Source of the DNA: Microbacterium sufflavum
GTDB taxonomy: Bacteria > Actinomycetota > Actinomycetes > Actinomycetales > Microbacteriaceae
DNA: 64,000 nucleotides
Reading direction: 5' to 3'
Assembly (NCBI RefSeq): GCF_023091155.1
Contig: NZ_JAHWXK010000001.1
Coordinates: 1,922,001-1,986,000 of the forward strand
Every line of letters begins with the position of its first letter. Within the stretch, counting starts at the first letter, position 1. A program made the translations under genes and the position numbers. The notes beneath the pieces were generated by a model. That model was not told the DNA's origin, did not search any database, and was given only the letters and a program-made list of their open reading frames with translations. Of the stretch, positions 24,347-32,600 are shown in pieces.

Positions 24347-25840
24347 TCAGGCGTAGACGTCGATGCCGCCGTGCGGCGGGGCGGTCGGGACGGGCGGCGG
24401 TGGTGCGGGCGAGGTCGACGGCAGGGGCCGCGCGGCCGCGGGCTGCCGGTCGGTGCCCTGGCCCCCGGCGGCGCCCTGGCCTCCGGTGGTGCCCTGGCCT
24501 CCGGCGGAGGGGCCCTGCGGGGTGGACGAGCCGGGGCCGTCCGACGACGAGGCGAGACTCAGGGTGGCCTGGGGCGCGGCGACGGCGAGGTCGCGGCGGA
24601 GGTCGGCGAGGATCGCCCGCAGCGCCTCGCGGCCGAGCTCACCGGGCGCCTGCAGCTCGATGCGGATCGCGGCGCCGGAGATGTGGGCGCGCACGGTCAC
24701 CGGTCCCAGGTTCTCGGGCGACACCGTGAGCGTGATCCGGTGGTCGCCGTCGGACGCGCGGGCGAGCGAGACCACGGGCGCCGACAGCTGCGGCAGGAGC
24801 GGGGTCCGTGCCGCGGCGGCGGGCGCGGCGGCGGGTGGAGCGGCGGCGGAGGCCGGGCTGCTCGGGGCGACCGCGGCCACGGGGGCTGCGCCCTCCGACA
24901 CGGGGGACGGACCGGCGGCGGGGCTCGCGGTCGCGGCGGTGGCGGGTGCGGATGCGGGGGTCGTCGCGGCGTCGGTGGCGGCGTCGGGGGCGGAGCCGGT
25001 GTCGCCCGGCACGAGGCGCAGGGGCGGTGCGGTGTCGGTCGCCGCGGCGACGGGCGCGGGGGCGGACGACGTGGTGGAGGGCACGGGAGTCGCAGCTGCG
25101 GCGGGCGCGGGGGCGGCTGCTGCGGCCGCGGGGGAGGGCGCGGCGGCGGGCGCGTGCGCGGGGGAGGCAGCTGCGGGGGAAGCGGCTGCGGGGGAGGCGG
25201 TCGTGGCCCCCGCCGGGGAGTCCGCCCCGTCCGCCGCGGTTGCCCCGAGCGCGGAACCGACGGCACCCGGGAGCGGCGCGGGAGCAGTCGCCGGAGCGAG
25301 GGCTGCCGCCGCGGTCGCGGAGGGTGCGGGCGCCGCGCGGACGGGGAGGGCGTCGGCGTCGGCACGGAGTGCGCGTGGCGTGTCGCCGCCCGGGGCCATG
25401 CCACCGGAGACGGCGTCACCCGCGGGCGTCGCGACCTCGGGCACGCCGGGTGCCGCGGGCCCGGTGCCACCCGCGAGCGTGCCGTCGGCCGGGGCAGCGG
25501 GGGTCGCCGCAGCGGGGGGTGCGAGCGGCGCCGTGGTGGGGGCGGGGTCGAGGTCTCCGGCGCCGGCGTCGGTGGGGTCGGCCGGCGCGGGGCGCGGCTC
25601 GGTCGGGGCGGCCGTCCCGGGGGCGGACTCCGCGGACGGAACCGGGGTCTCGGCGGCATCCGCGGATGCCGTCGCGCTGCGACCGCGATCCTCGGCGGCG
25701 TTGCGGCGCTGGGCCGAGCGCTCGGCATCGCGCACCGCGTCGGCGAACGCCGCGGCCCCCGCCGACGGCGCGGCCGCCGGGCCGCCGGAGGGGCGGGGTG
25801 CGCGCACGCCGAGCGCGCCGAGGAGGTCGATCGGGGTCAC
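24347..25840 (-). CDS. fliK: Flagellar hook-length control protein FliK
   Basis: Molecular ruler that measures the hook and triggers the export switch through FlhB. The 497-residue protein starts MTPIDLLGALGVRAP. About 300 central residues are low complexity, dominated by Ala, Pro, Thr and Ser with AAPAA and SPAAASPA repeats. The conserved Flg_hook domain is near residues 365-418 (RITLTVSPENLGPVTVRAHI). A Gly/Gln-rich repeat (GGQGTTGGQG) follows. Only the C-terminal domain and the position between fliJ and flgD identify it. The ATG overlaps the fliJ stop by four bases. Confidence 0.85.
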   Translation of the reverse strand: MTPIDLLGALGVRAPRPSGGPAAAPSAGAAAFADAVRDAERSAQRRNAAEDRGRSATASADAAETPVPSAESAPGTAAPTEPRPAPADPTDAGAGDLDPAPTTAPLAPPAAATPAAPADGTLAGGTGPAAPGVPEVATPAGDAVSGGMAPGGDTPRALRADADALPVRAAPAPSATAAAALAPATAPAPLPGAVGSALGATAADGADSPAGATTASPAAASPAAASPAHAPAAAPSPAAAAAAPAPAAAATPVPSTTSSAPAPVAAATDTAPPLRLVPGDTGSAPDAATDAATTPASAPATAATASPAAGPSPVSEGAAPVAAVAPSSPASAAAPPAAAPAAAARTPLLPQLSAPVVSLARASDGDHRITLTVSPENLGPVTVRAHISGAAIRIELQAPGELGREALRAILADLRRDLAVAAPQATLSLASSSDGPGSSTPQGPSAGGQGTTGGQGAAGGQGTDRQPAAARPLPSTSPAPPPPVPTAPPHGGIDVYA

Positions 25841-26259
25841 CGGGGGTCCTCCGTCCGCGTGCGCGTGCCGATCTCGTCGAGCTCCGCCTGCTCTGCGTGC
25901 AGGTCGGTGGCACGGAGCTCGGCCGCGTGGGCGTCGGCCAGGCGCTCCAGGCCGCGCAGCGTGCGGCGGGCGTCCGCGTGCTCCGCGCGCGCCTCGGCGA
26001 CGGTCTCGTGCTGCAGTTCCGACAGCGTGCGCAGGTCGGCGAGCAGCGCGCGGCCGGCCACCCGGGCGGCGGCGAGCGCGGCGAGCGAGCGCACGTCGAC
26101 GGCCTCGGTGTCGGCGCCGGACAGGTGCGCGCGCAGGGCCCGGTCGCGCGCCTCGGTGTGCTGCGCGTCGATCACGGCCCGCGACAGCCGCTGCGCCGCG
26201 GCACGCTCCTGGATCTCCCGCACGCGCAGGAGACCGGCCAGCGAGAACGAACGACTCAT
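25837..26259 (-). CDS. fliJ: Flagellar export chaperone FliJ
   Basis: A 140-residue, almost wholly alpha-helical protein rich in Ala, Arg and Glu with strong heptad character, as expected of FliJ, the coiled-coil stalk of the FliH-FliI-FliJ ATPase. It starts MSRSFSLAGLLRVREIQERAAAQ, which matches the usual FliJ N-terminus (F.L..LL..R). The ATG at 26259 overlaps the fliI stop by four bases. Family assignment depends partly on position. Confidence 0.82.
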   Translation of the reverse strand: MSRSFSLAGLLRVREIQERAAAQRLSRAVIDAQHTEARDRALRAHLSGADTEAVDVRSLAALAAARVAGRALLADLRTLSELQHETVAEARAEHADARRTLRGLERLADAHAAELRATDLHAEQAELDEIGTRTRTEDPR

Positions 26260-27548
26260 GCGACCCCCTCGAAGGCGCCGACCAGGGCGTCCAGCCGGCG
26301 CCACGACTCCTCGATGTCGCAGGTCTCGTCGAGCGACTGCGTGAGGAAGGCGGAGATCTCCCGCTCGTGCGCGATGGCGGCGTCGATCCGCGGATCCGCT
26401 CCCGCGTGATACGCGCCGATGTCGATCAGGTCGGTGGCGCGACGGCGCGCGGCGAGCACGGCCCGCAGTGTCGCGGCGTGCGCCCGGCGCTCGGCCCCGG
26501 TGATCTTGCCCGCGACGCGCGACACCGAGCCGAGCACGTCGATCGCGGGGTGGTGGCCGGACAGCGCCAGGGCACGGTCGAGCACCACGTGGCCGTCGAG
26601 GATCGAGCGCACGGCATCGGCGATCGGCTCGTTGTGGTCGTCGCCGTCGACGAGCACGGTGTAGATGCCGGTGATCGACCCGGTGCGGTCGGTGCCGGCG
26701 CGCTCCAGCAGCCCGGCGAGGATCGAGAACGTCGACGGCGGGTAGCCGCGCGTGGCCGGGGGCTCGCCCGCCGACAGCCCGATCTCGCGCTGGGCCATCG
26801 CCACGCGCGTGAGCGAGTCCATCATGAGGATCGCGTGGGCGCCGTCGTCCCGGAAGGCCTCGGCGATGCGCGTGGCCGTGAACGCCGCGCGGATGCGGGC
26901 CATGGCCGGCTGGTCCGAGGTCGACACCACCACGACCGAGCGGGCGAGGCCGGCTGGTCCGAGGTCGTCCTCGATGAACTCGCGCACCTCGCGTCCGCGT
27001 TCGCCGACCAGCGCGATCACGGTGACCTCGGCCTCCGTGCCGCGCGCGATCATCGACAGCAGCGACGACTTGCCCACCCCGGAGCCCGCGAACAGGCCGA
27101 CGCGTTGACCGCGGCCGACGCTCACGAGCGTGTCAAGGGCGCGCACGCCCAGGGGGAGCGGGGCGGTGATGCGGTCGCGCTCCAGGAGGGAGGGCATGGC
27201 GTGGTCGAGGCTCACGGTGGGGGCGCCGAGCGGGCCCTTGCCGTCGATCGGGCGGCCGAGCCCGTCGAGGATCCGCCCGAGGAGCGCTCGTCCGGTGGGC
27301 ACCCGCACCGGACCGCCGCTGCCGCGGACGGGCGCGCCGACGGTGAGCCCGGCGACCGGGGCGAGCGGCATGCACCGCAGCCCGTCCTCACCCGTGGCCA
27401 CGACCTCGGCGTCGATGCCGTCGAGCGTCACGACGTCACCCACCGCGCCGTCGAGTCCGCGCACGTGCACGCTGAGCCCGCGCACTCGGGTGACCTCGCC
27501 GATGCGCTCGGGTCGTACGGCGTCGCGCACCGCGCCCCAGGCCGTCAT
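26256..27548 (-). CDS. fliI: Flagellum-specific ATPase FliI
   Basis: Hexameric F1-like ATPase that energises loading of export substrates. The 430-residue protein has Walker A GLFAGSGVGKSSLLSMIARG (near residues 154-173), Walker B HAILMMDSLTRVA, the catalytic Glu in VGERGREVREF, and family motifs GRILDGLGRPIDGKGPLG and REIGLSAGEPPATRGYPPS. Length is standard. The ATG at 27548 overlaps the fliH stop by four bases. Confidence 0.96.
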   Translation of the reverse strand: MTAWGAVRDAVRPERIGEVTRVRGLSVHVRGLDGAVGDVVTLDGIDAEVVATGEDGLRCMPLAPVAGLTVGAPVRGSGGPVRVPTGRALLGRILDGLGRPIDGKGPLGAPTVSLDHAMPSLLERDRITAPLPLGVRALDTLVSVGRGQRVGLFAGSGVGKSSLLSMIARGTEAEVTVIALVGERGREVREFIEDDLGPAGLARSVVVVSTSDQPAMARIRAAFTATRIAEAFRDDGAHAILMMDSLTRVAMAQREIGLSAGEPPATRGYPPSTFSILAGLLERAGTDRTGSITGIYTVLVDGDDHNEPIADAVRSILDGHVVLDRALALSGHHPAIDVLGSVSRVAGKITGAERRAHAATLRAVLAARRRATDLIDIGAYHAGADPRIDAAIAHEREISAFLTQSLDETCDIEESWRRLDALVGAFEGVA

Positions 27549-28153
27549 GTCGCGCTCCCGTCGAGCGCGCGGCGGGCACGGTCGAGCGCGGCGGAGACCC
27601 GGGCGTCGACCACCCCGTGCTCCGGCACCGCGACGGCGTCTCCGCGGTCGAGCGTGGCGTCGGCCACGAGGGTGAAGCCGTGGCCGGACGCGTCGGGGTC
27701 GCGCTCCAGCACGCGCAGGTCGTCGGGGTGCACCCGGACGGTGCGGGCGGCTGCGGCCTCCGGGGCGGCGAGCACGCGGCGCAGTGCGGCGGCGGCGGAG
27801 GCCCCCGGTTCGCTCAGCTCGGCGGCGAGGATCAGCTCGGCCAGCTCGATCGCATGACGCAGCACCTGCTCGTGCGCGACCGCGGCGAGCTCCTGCTCGC
27901 GCGCTGCGATCGATGCGGTGGCCGCGTGGAGGGCGGCGACCGCGGCGGCGGTCTCGTGCGCCCTGGCGGCCTCACGCTGCGCCCGCTGCTCCTCGGCCGC
28001 CCTGGCCTCGGTCTCCGCCTGGGCGGCACCCGCGCGGTACCCCTCGGCGTGGCCCTCCGCGTAGCCGCGACGGCGTGCACGCTCCTGCTCGGCGCGGTGG
28101 TCGGGGCCGCCGAGCCGCGGGAAGGCCGCGGGGGCGAAGGCGTCAGTAGACAT
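27545..28153 (-). CDS. fliH: Flagellar export ATPase regulator FliH
   Basis: Peripheral-stalk-like regulator that holds FliI at the export gate. The 202-residue protein contains GYAEGHAEGYRAGAAQA, a GxxxG-type repeat typical of FliH, followed by a long coiled coil (residues 60-110) and a conserved C-terminal domain (VRVHPDDLRVLERDP and VDARVSAALDRARRAL). The ATG at 28153 overlaps fliG by 11 bases. Confidence 0.85.
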   Translation of the reverse strand: MSTDAFAPAAFPRLGGPDHRAEQERARRRGYAEGHAEGYRAGAAQAETEARAAEEQRAQREAARAHETAAAVAALHAATASIAAREQELAAVAHEQVLRHAIELAELILAAELSEPGASAAAALRRVLAAPEAAAARTVRVHPDDLRVLERDPDASGHGFTLVADATLDRGDAVAVPEHGVVDARVSAALDRARRALDGSAT

Positions 28154-29147
28154 ATTCGTCCTCGTCGGCGCGCTGCACCGTGATGTCGCCCGCCGCCTCC
28201 AGGGCTCGGATCGTGCGGACGATCTCGGCGCGTGCCTCCTCGACCTGCGACATGCGGACGGGCCCGAGCGTGCGGGCCTCCTCGTCGAGGTTCTCCCTGT
28301 TGCGCTCGGAGACGTTGCGGCGGATGAGGTCGACGATGGGCTGCGGGGCTCCCTTGAGGGCCAGCGCGAGCGAGCGGATGTCCATGCCGCGCAGCACGCG
28401 CTGCGTGTCCCGGTCGTCGAGCTTGACGATGTCGACGAACGTGAACATGCGCGAGCGGATGTCCTCCGCGAGGGCGCTGTCGCGGTCTTCGATGCTCGCC
28501 AGCAGCGCCTTCTCGATCGTCGCCCCGGAGCGGCCGATGATCTCCACGAGCGGCTCGACACCGCCCAGCACCTCCGGGGCGTCGCGCGACGCGAAGCTGC
28601 CGGTGCGCGACTTGAGGGCGTCGGCGACGATCGCGATGGCCTCCTGCGACGCGGTACCCATGGTCGCGATGGCCTGGGCGACGTCGGTGCGGGCGGGGTC
28701 GGGGAACGCGGCGAGCACCGCGGCGGCCTGATCCGCGGAGAGGTGGGCGAGCACGAGCGCGACGGTCTGCGGCAGCTCGCCGTCCAGCAGGGTGGCCAGT
28801 TGCGCGGGGTCGGCCGAGGCGAGGAACTCGAACGAGGCGCTCATCGAGGTCGAGCCGACGCGGCCCAGCACGGCCGCCGCCCGTTCGGCGCCGAACGACG
28901 CCTCCAGCAGTCCGGCCGCGATGTCGCGTCCGCCGCGTGCGGGCGGCAGGTGCCCGGCGGCGATGCGGTGGAACTGTCCGAGTGCCTGCGCCGTCGTGGC
29001 GGCGTCGAGGTCCTGCAGCCCGATGATCTCCGCGGCCACCGCCTCCGCCTCGGCCTCGGACAGGTGCTTCATCACCTCCACCGCCTGGGCGCGGTCGAGG
29101 TTCATGAGCACGACCGCGGCGGTCTGCCGGTCGGTCAGCCCGGTCAC
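28143..29147 (-). CDS. fliG: Flagellar motor switch protein FliG
   Basis: Torque-generating C-ring protein that touches MotA. The 334-residue protein has the N-terminal FliF-binding domain (DRQTAAVVLMNLDRAQAVEVM), the middle armadillo domain with the conserved EHPQ region replaced by DGELPQTVALVLAHL, and the C-terminal domain (MFTFVDIVKLDDRDTQRVLRG) with the charged residues that engage MotA. The GTG at 29147 overlaps the fliF stop by four bases. Confidence 0.95.
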   Translation of the reverse strand: MTGLTDRQTAAVVLMNLDRAQAVEVMKHLSEAEAEAVAAEIIGLQDLDAATTAQALGQFHRIAAGHLPPARGGRDIAAGLLEASFGAERAAAVLGRVGSTSMSASFEFLASADPAQLATLLDGELPQTVALVLAHLSADQAAAVLAAFPDPARTDVAQAIATMGTASQEAIAIVADALKSRTGSFASRDAPEVLGGVEPLVEIIGRSGATIEKALLASIEDRDSALAEDIRSRMFTFVDIVKLDDRDTQRVLRGMDIRSLALALKGAPQPIVDLIRRNVSERNRENLDEEARTLGPVRMSQVEEARAEIVRTIRALEAAGDITVQRADEDEYVY

Positions 29148-30769
29148 GCGTGCGACCGATCGTCGATGAGGGTGCGCAGCAGCTCGGCCGTGCGCTGCGG
29201 GTCCTGCCGGGTGAGGGCGCCGATCTCGGCGCGGCGGCGCTCGAGGCTGACCTGGGCGGGCTCCGGGTCGGGCTCGGGCTCCGGGTCGAGGTCGGGCGCC
29301 GGCTCCAGGAACGCCAGCGGGGTGGTGGGGGCCTCCAGCACGGCGGTGGGCGCGTCGGCGGACAGCGCCGACAGGGCGGGCGGCCGGTCGCCGAACAGCT
29401 GGTCGAACTCCTCCACGCGCCCGGCCCGACGGCGGGCGCGGATGATGAACGCGGCGATCGCGGCGATCAGGGGGATCGCGATGGCCGCGGCGATGATGAC
29501 GGTGTTGAGCAGGGCGGCCTGTCGTTCCGCATTCTCGGCGTCCTTCGCGGCCTGCAGCGCCGCCTGCGCGGACTCGGCGTCGGTCTTGCTGAACGCGACC
29601 AGCTCGACGGTGAGGTCGTCACCGCGGGCGCGGTCGATGCCGGCGGCCGTGGACACCAGGTCGCTGAGCTGTGCGGAGCTGAGGTCGCCGCCCGCCCCGG
29701 CGTCGACGGCGACCGACACCGACTGCCGCAGCAGCGTGCCGGCCGGGGTCGAGGTGCTCTCGGTGGCCTTGTTGACCGCGTTGGTGCGGCTCTGCTCGGT
29801 CGCCGACGACGTGCCGCCGTTCTCGCTGGGCACGGCGATGTTGTCGGGGCCGAGCACGCCGGCCTCCGAGCTCGCGCCGTTCTGCGTCTGGCTGCGGGTC
29901 TCCTCGGTCAGCGGCGGGGCGCCCTCGGCCGGGGTGTAGGTCTCCTCGATGCGCTCGTTCACCGACCGGTCGATCTCGGCGACCACCGTGACGGTCGCGT
30001 TGCCGGGGCCGACCACCGTGTCGAGCATCTGCTGCACGCTCGCCGTGACGCGTGCCTCGTAGTCGCCCGCCTGCTGGTCGAGGCCGCCCGTCGAGCCGAC
30101 GCCGACGGCCGACAGCGTGCGCCCGGTCTGGTCGACCACGGCGACGTTCTCCGGCTTCATGCCGCTGACCGCCGCGGAGGTGAGGTGCACGATCGCCTCG
30201 ACCTGCTTCTGGTCGAGGGTGCTGTTGCCCGCGGTCTCCACGAACACGGAGGCGGTCGCGTCGACGGTCTCCGACACGAACACGCTCTCCTCGGGGATCG
30301 CGAGCTGCACGGAGGCGGCGGAGACCCCGTCGATCGCGGAGATCGTGGCGGCGAGCTCGCCCTCGATGGCGCGCTTGTACGTCACCGACTGCTGGAACTC
30401 GGAGGTGGTGACGCCCATGTCGTCGAGCAGTGAGTAGCCGGCGCTGTTGGCGCTGGGCAGTCCGGCGGATGCGGCGGCGAGGCGCTGGTCGTACACGTCC
30501 TTCTCCGGCACGAGGACGGTGGCGCCGCCGTCGGCGAGCTCGTACGGCACCGACGCGGAGCGGAGCTGCTCGACCACGGCGTTGGCGTCGGTCGCGCTCA
30601 GCCCGGAGAACAGCGGGGTGTAGGTGGGGCGGGTGAGCCAGCTCGACAGGGCGATGATGCCGAGGGCGAGCACGGCGACACCGATGATGGCGATGGTGCG
30701 CTGGGCGAGCGAGAACCCCGCGATGACACGGCGGATGCGCTGGAACGCACCGGCGACGGCCGGGGGCAT
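29144..30769 (-). CDS. fliF: Flagellar MS-ring protein FliF
   Basis: Forms the MS-ring in the membrane, the base of the motor. The 541-residue protein has one transmembrane helix at residues 26-46 (IAIIGVAVLALGIIALSSWL) and a second near 420-445 (NTVIIAAAIAIPLIAAIAAF). Between them are the two ring-building motifs; family signatures include TPLFSGLSATDANAVVEQL, YSLLDDMGVTTSEFQQSVTYKRA and ASVQLAIPEESVF. The cytoplasmic tail carries the FliG-binding helix (RRAEIGALTRQDPQRTAELLR). The ATG at 30769 adjoins the fliE stop. Confidence 0.95.
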   Translation of the reverse strand: MPPAVAGAFQRIRRVIAGFSLAQRTIAIIGVAVLALGIIALSSWLTRPTYTPLFSGLSATDANAVVEQLRSASVPYELADGGATVLVPEKDVYDQRLAAASAGLPSANSAGYSLLDDMGVTTSEFQQSVTYKRAIEGELAATISAIDGVSAASVQLAIPEESVFVSETVDATASVFVETAGNSTLDQKQVEAIVHLTSAAVSGMKPENVAVVDQTGRTLSAVGVGSTGGLDQQAGDYEARVTASVQQMLDTVVGPGNATVTVVAEIDRSVNERIEETYTPAEGAPPLTEETRSQTQNGASSEAGVLGPDNIAVPSENGGTSSATEQSRTNAVNKATESTSTPAGTLLRQSVSVAVDAGAGGDLSSAQLSDLVSTAAGIDRARGDDLTVELVAFSKTDAESAQAALQAAKDAENAERQAALLNTVIIAAAIAIPLIAAIAAFIIRARRRAGRVEEFDQLFGDRPPALSALSADAPTAVLEAPTTPLAFLEPAPDLDPEPEPDPEPAQVSLERRRAEIGALTRQDPQRTAELLRTLIDDRSHA

Positions 30770-31074
30770 CAGGCCTGCATCCGCATGATCTCGTTGAACG
30801 CGTCGACGCCCTTGTTGCGCACGGCGGCGACGAGCTCGAGCGTCACGGCCGCGCGCGACGACGCGATCATGGCCGCGTGGATGTCGTCGAGGTCGCCCGT
30901 GACCGCGGTGACCTTGAGCGCGTCGGAGTCGGACTGCAGCGAGCGCAGCTCGTCGATCGCGCCCGTGACGCTGTTCGCGAAGGCGGAGCCGTCGGTCGTC
31001 TTCGCCCCGGTGACGGGGGAGGTGGTGAGACCGAGGGACGAGGCGACGGCCTCGATTCCGGAGACCGCGCTCAT
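30769..31074 (-). CDS. fliE: MS-ring/rod adapter FliE
   Basis: Links the MS-ring to the rod. The 101-residue protein ends in the conserved FliE C-terminus (DLDDIHAAMIASSRAAVTLELVAAVRNKGVDAFNEIMRMQ); key pieces are DIHAAMI and NEIMRMQ. The ATG at 31074 overlaps the flgC stop by four bases. The standard order flgB-flgC-fliE-fliF is kept. Confidence 0.93.
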   Translation of the reverse strand: MSAVSGIEAVASSLGLTTSPVTGAKTTDGSAFANSVTGAIDELRSLQSDSDALKVTAVTGDLDDIHAAMIASSRAAVTLELVAAVRNKGVDAFNEIMRMQA

Positions 31075-31466
31075 GCGTTGCGTCCGATCTGCAGGGCCGA
31101 CTCGTAGGTCGTGCGGGCTCGGTCGACGATCGCCGCGCTGGCCTGGTAGCCGCGCTGCGCGAGGATGAGCTGGCTCATCTGGTCGCCGAGGTCGATGTCG
31201 GGGTAGCGCACGTAGCCGTTCGCGTCGGCGAGGGGGTGGTCGGGCTGGTGCACGAGGCGGCCCTCGGCGCTGCCCTGCACGGTGCCGGCGACGTAGACGC
31301 CCGGCGACTGGGCGCTGGTCTGCGCGAGCACGTAGCGCGCACGGAACGCGGCGCCGTCGGTCGAGCGCACCGTGTTGATGTTGGAGATGTTGTCGCTGAT
31401 GGCGTCGAGCCACTTGCGGTGCACGGTCAGCCCGGTGCCGGCGATGCCGATCGCGTCGAAGGTCAT
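31071..31466 (-). CDS. flgC: Flagellar proximal rod protein FlgC
   Basis: A 131-residue rod subunit. The N-terminal axial motif (FDAIGIAGTGLTVHRKWLDA, then ISDNISNINT) and the C-terminal motif (DLGDQMSQLILAQRGYQASAA) are both clear and pair to form the D0 coiled coil. It overlaps flgB upstream by four bases and fliE downstream by four. Confidence 0.93.
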   Translation of the reverse strand: MTFDAIGIAGTGLTVHRKWLDAISDNISNINTVRSTDGAAFRARYVLAQTSAQSPGVYVAGTVQGSAEGRLVHQPDHPLADANGYVRYPDIDLGDQMSQLILAQRGYQASAAIVDRARTTYESALQIGRNA

Positions 31467-31804
31467 GAGGTCCTCATCGCGGTGCGCATGGAGGAGAACG
31501 AGCCGTTCACGGCCTGCGTCGCGAACTGGTAGCGCAGCATGGTGTCGATGCTGGAGAGGGTCTCGGTGTCGAGGTTGACGTTGTTCCCGTTGAGCCTGGT
31601 CGGCTCCAGCGAGGTGCCGACCGTCGCCGACACGCGTCCGTCGCCGCGGGCGATCGAGTCCGCGAGGGCCTCCTCGAACCGCACGCGCTTGGCGTGGTAG
31701 TCGGGGGTGTTGATGTTGGCGATGTTGTCGGCGATGGCCCGCTGGCGCAGCGAGAGCCCATCGAGCGCACTCGTGAGTGCGGTGATGGTGACAGAGTCGA
31801 ACAC
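31463..31804 (-). CDS. flgB: Flagellar proximal rod protein FlgB
   Basis: A 113-residue rod subunit beginning VFDSVTITALTSALDGLSLR, the usual FlgB start, with QRAIADNIANINTPDYHAK and a C-terminal ATQAVNGSFSSMRTAMR. A GTG at 31804 with GGGGAG seven bases upstream is preferred. An in-frame GTG at 31873 would coincide with the predicted transcription start of the sigma-28-like promoter and add 23 residues unlike any FlgB, but a leaderless start there cannot be ruled out. It heads the 11-gene run flgB-flgC-fliE-F-G-H-I-J-K-flgD-flgE. Confidence 0.9.
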   Translation of the reverse strand: MFDSVTITALTSALDGLSLRQRAIADNIANINTPDYHAKRVRFEEALADSIARGDGRVSATVGTSLEPTRLNGNNVNLDTETLSSIDTMLRYQFATQAVNGSFSSMRTAMRTS

Positions 31805-31879
31805 GAACCGGCTCCCCGTGTGTGGTGGAAATGGCCGATCCCTGGCCGAGTCTTGCGAGCCATCCGTGCTCACGGTGCA

Positions 31880-31906
31880 CTGTCGGCAGGCAGGCCGGGT
31901 GCGTTA
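31880..31906 (-). promoter_or_regulatory. Sigma-28-like promoter of flgB operon
   Basis: Minus strand TAACGCAC (31899-31906), 11 bases, GCCGACAG (31880-31887). The start of transcription is expected near 31873, about 70 bases before the flgB GTG at 31804. Confidence 0.7.
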
Positions 31907-31914
31907 GGCGGCCG

Positions 31915-32211
31915 TCAGCCGTCCACGTCGAGGTAGGCCGGTGCGTCGGGTTCGCGCGGTGCCGGTACGCGCCCCACGGCGCCGAGGTGCTGGCGGACGC
32001 CGTCGATCTCGTGGCGTACGCGGTCCATGGCCGCGCGCTGGCGGTCGATCACGCGGCGGGCGCGGTCGGCGAGGTGCGCGGGCAGCGGCGCGGGCGGCGG
32101 CGTCCAGGGCGGCAGCTCGTGCGTCTCGACGGCTCCGTCGGGTGCGGCGAGGATGCGCTCGGCCTCCTGCTCCAGCCGGTCCAGCAGCTCCTCCCAGGCG
32201 TCGGCGCTCAC
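31915..32211 (-). CDS. Small helical protein after fliS, FliT-like position
   Basis: A 98-residue protein, VSADAWEELLDRLEQEAERI at the start, with two amphipathic helical segments separated by a Pro-rich hinge (LPPWTPPPAPLP) and a second helix (RARRVIDRQRAAMDRVRHEI). No family is recognised. The GTG at 32211 overlaps the fliS stop by four bases, so it is co-translated with the filament chaperone; FliT, the FliD chaperone, takes this position in many flagellar loci. It could also be an anti-sigma factor, since no FlgM is seen. Confidence 0.6.
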   Translation of the reverse strand: MSADAWEELLDRLEQEAERILAAPDGAVETHELPPWTPPPAPLPAHLADRARRVIDRQRAAMDRVRHEIDGVRQHLGAVGRVPAPREPDAPAYLDVDG

Positions 32212-32600
32212 GCGCGGCTCTCCGCGAGCGACCGGGACGCCTCGTGCCAGGCGTCGCGCAGCGGGGCGACGATGCCGTGGCAGGCCCTGGTGCGTTCGGG
32301 GTCGCGGCCGATGTTCGCGCCGATGAGCGTCTGACTGAGGAAGACGTAGAGCGAGCGGAGGCCGGCGCTGCCGTTCCACTCGTCGGTGAGCGACGACGAC
32401 AGTTCGGCGACGATGGCCTGCGCGTGCTGCAGCTGCGCGTTCGCCTCGGCCCAGTCGCCCGCGCGCTGGGCGGTCTCGCCGCGTTCGATGTCGAGCAGCA
32501 GGCGGTCGTAGAGCATGGTGACCAGTCGCTCCGGCGGCGCGGAGAGGATGGCGTCCTCGCGGTAGCGCTGCTGGGCGCGCAGGGCGGCGTTCATGCTCAC
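32208..32600 (-). CDS. fliS: Flagellin export chaperone FliS
   Basis: Binds the C-terminus of unfolded flagellin before export, and in Bacillus cooperates with FliW. The protein (130 residues from GTG 32600, or 128 from ATG 32594) has the family N-terminus (LRAQQRYREDAILSAPPERLV, then TMLYDRLLLDIERGE) and a four-helix-bundle pattern. The GTG is preferred because it overlaps the fliD stop by four bases as elsewhere in the operon. Confidence 0.93.
   Translation of the reverse strand: MSMNAALRAQQRYREDAILSAPPERLVTMLYDRLLLDIERGETAQRAGDWAEANAQLQHAQAIVAELSSSLTDEWNGSAGLRSLYVFLSQTLIGANIGRDPERTRACHGIVAPLRDAWHEASRSLAESRA

Noticed and set aside
31802..31873. flgB start at GTG 31873
   Set aside because: It adds 23 residues unlike FlgB; the GTG at 31804 has a good ribosome binding site and the usual FDSV start. 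A leaderless alternative remains possible.
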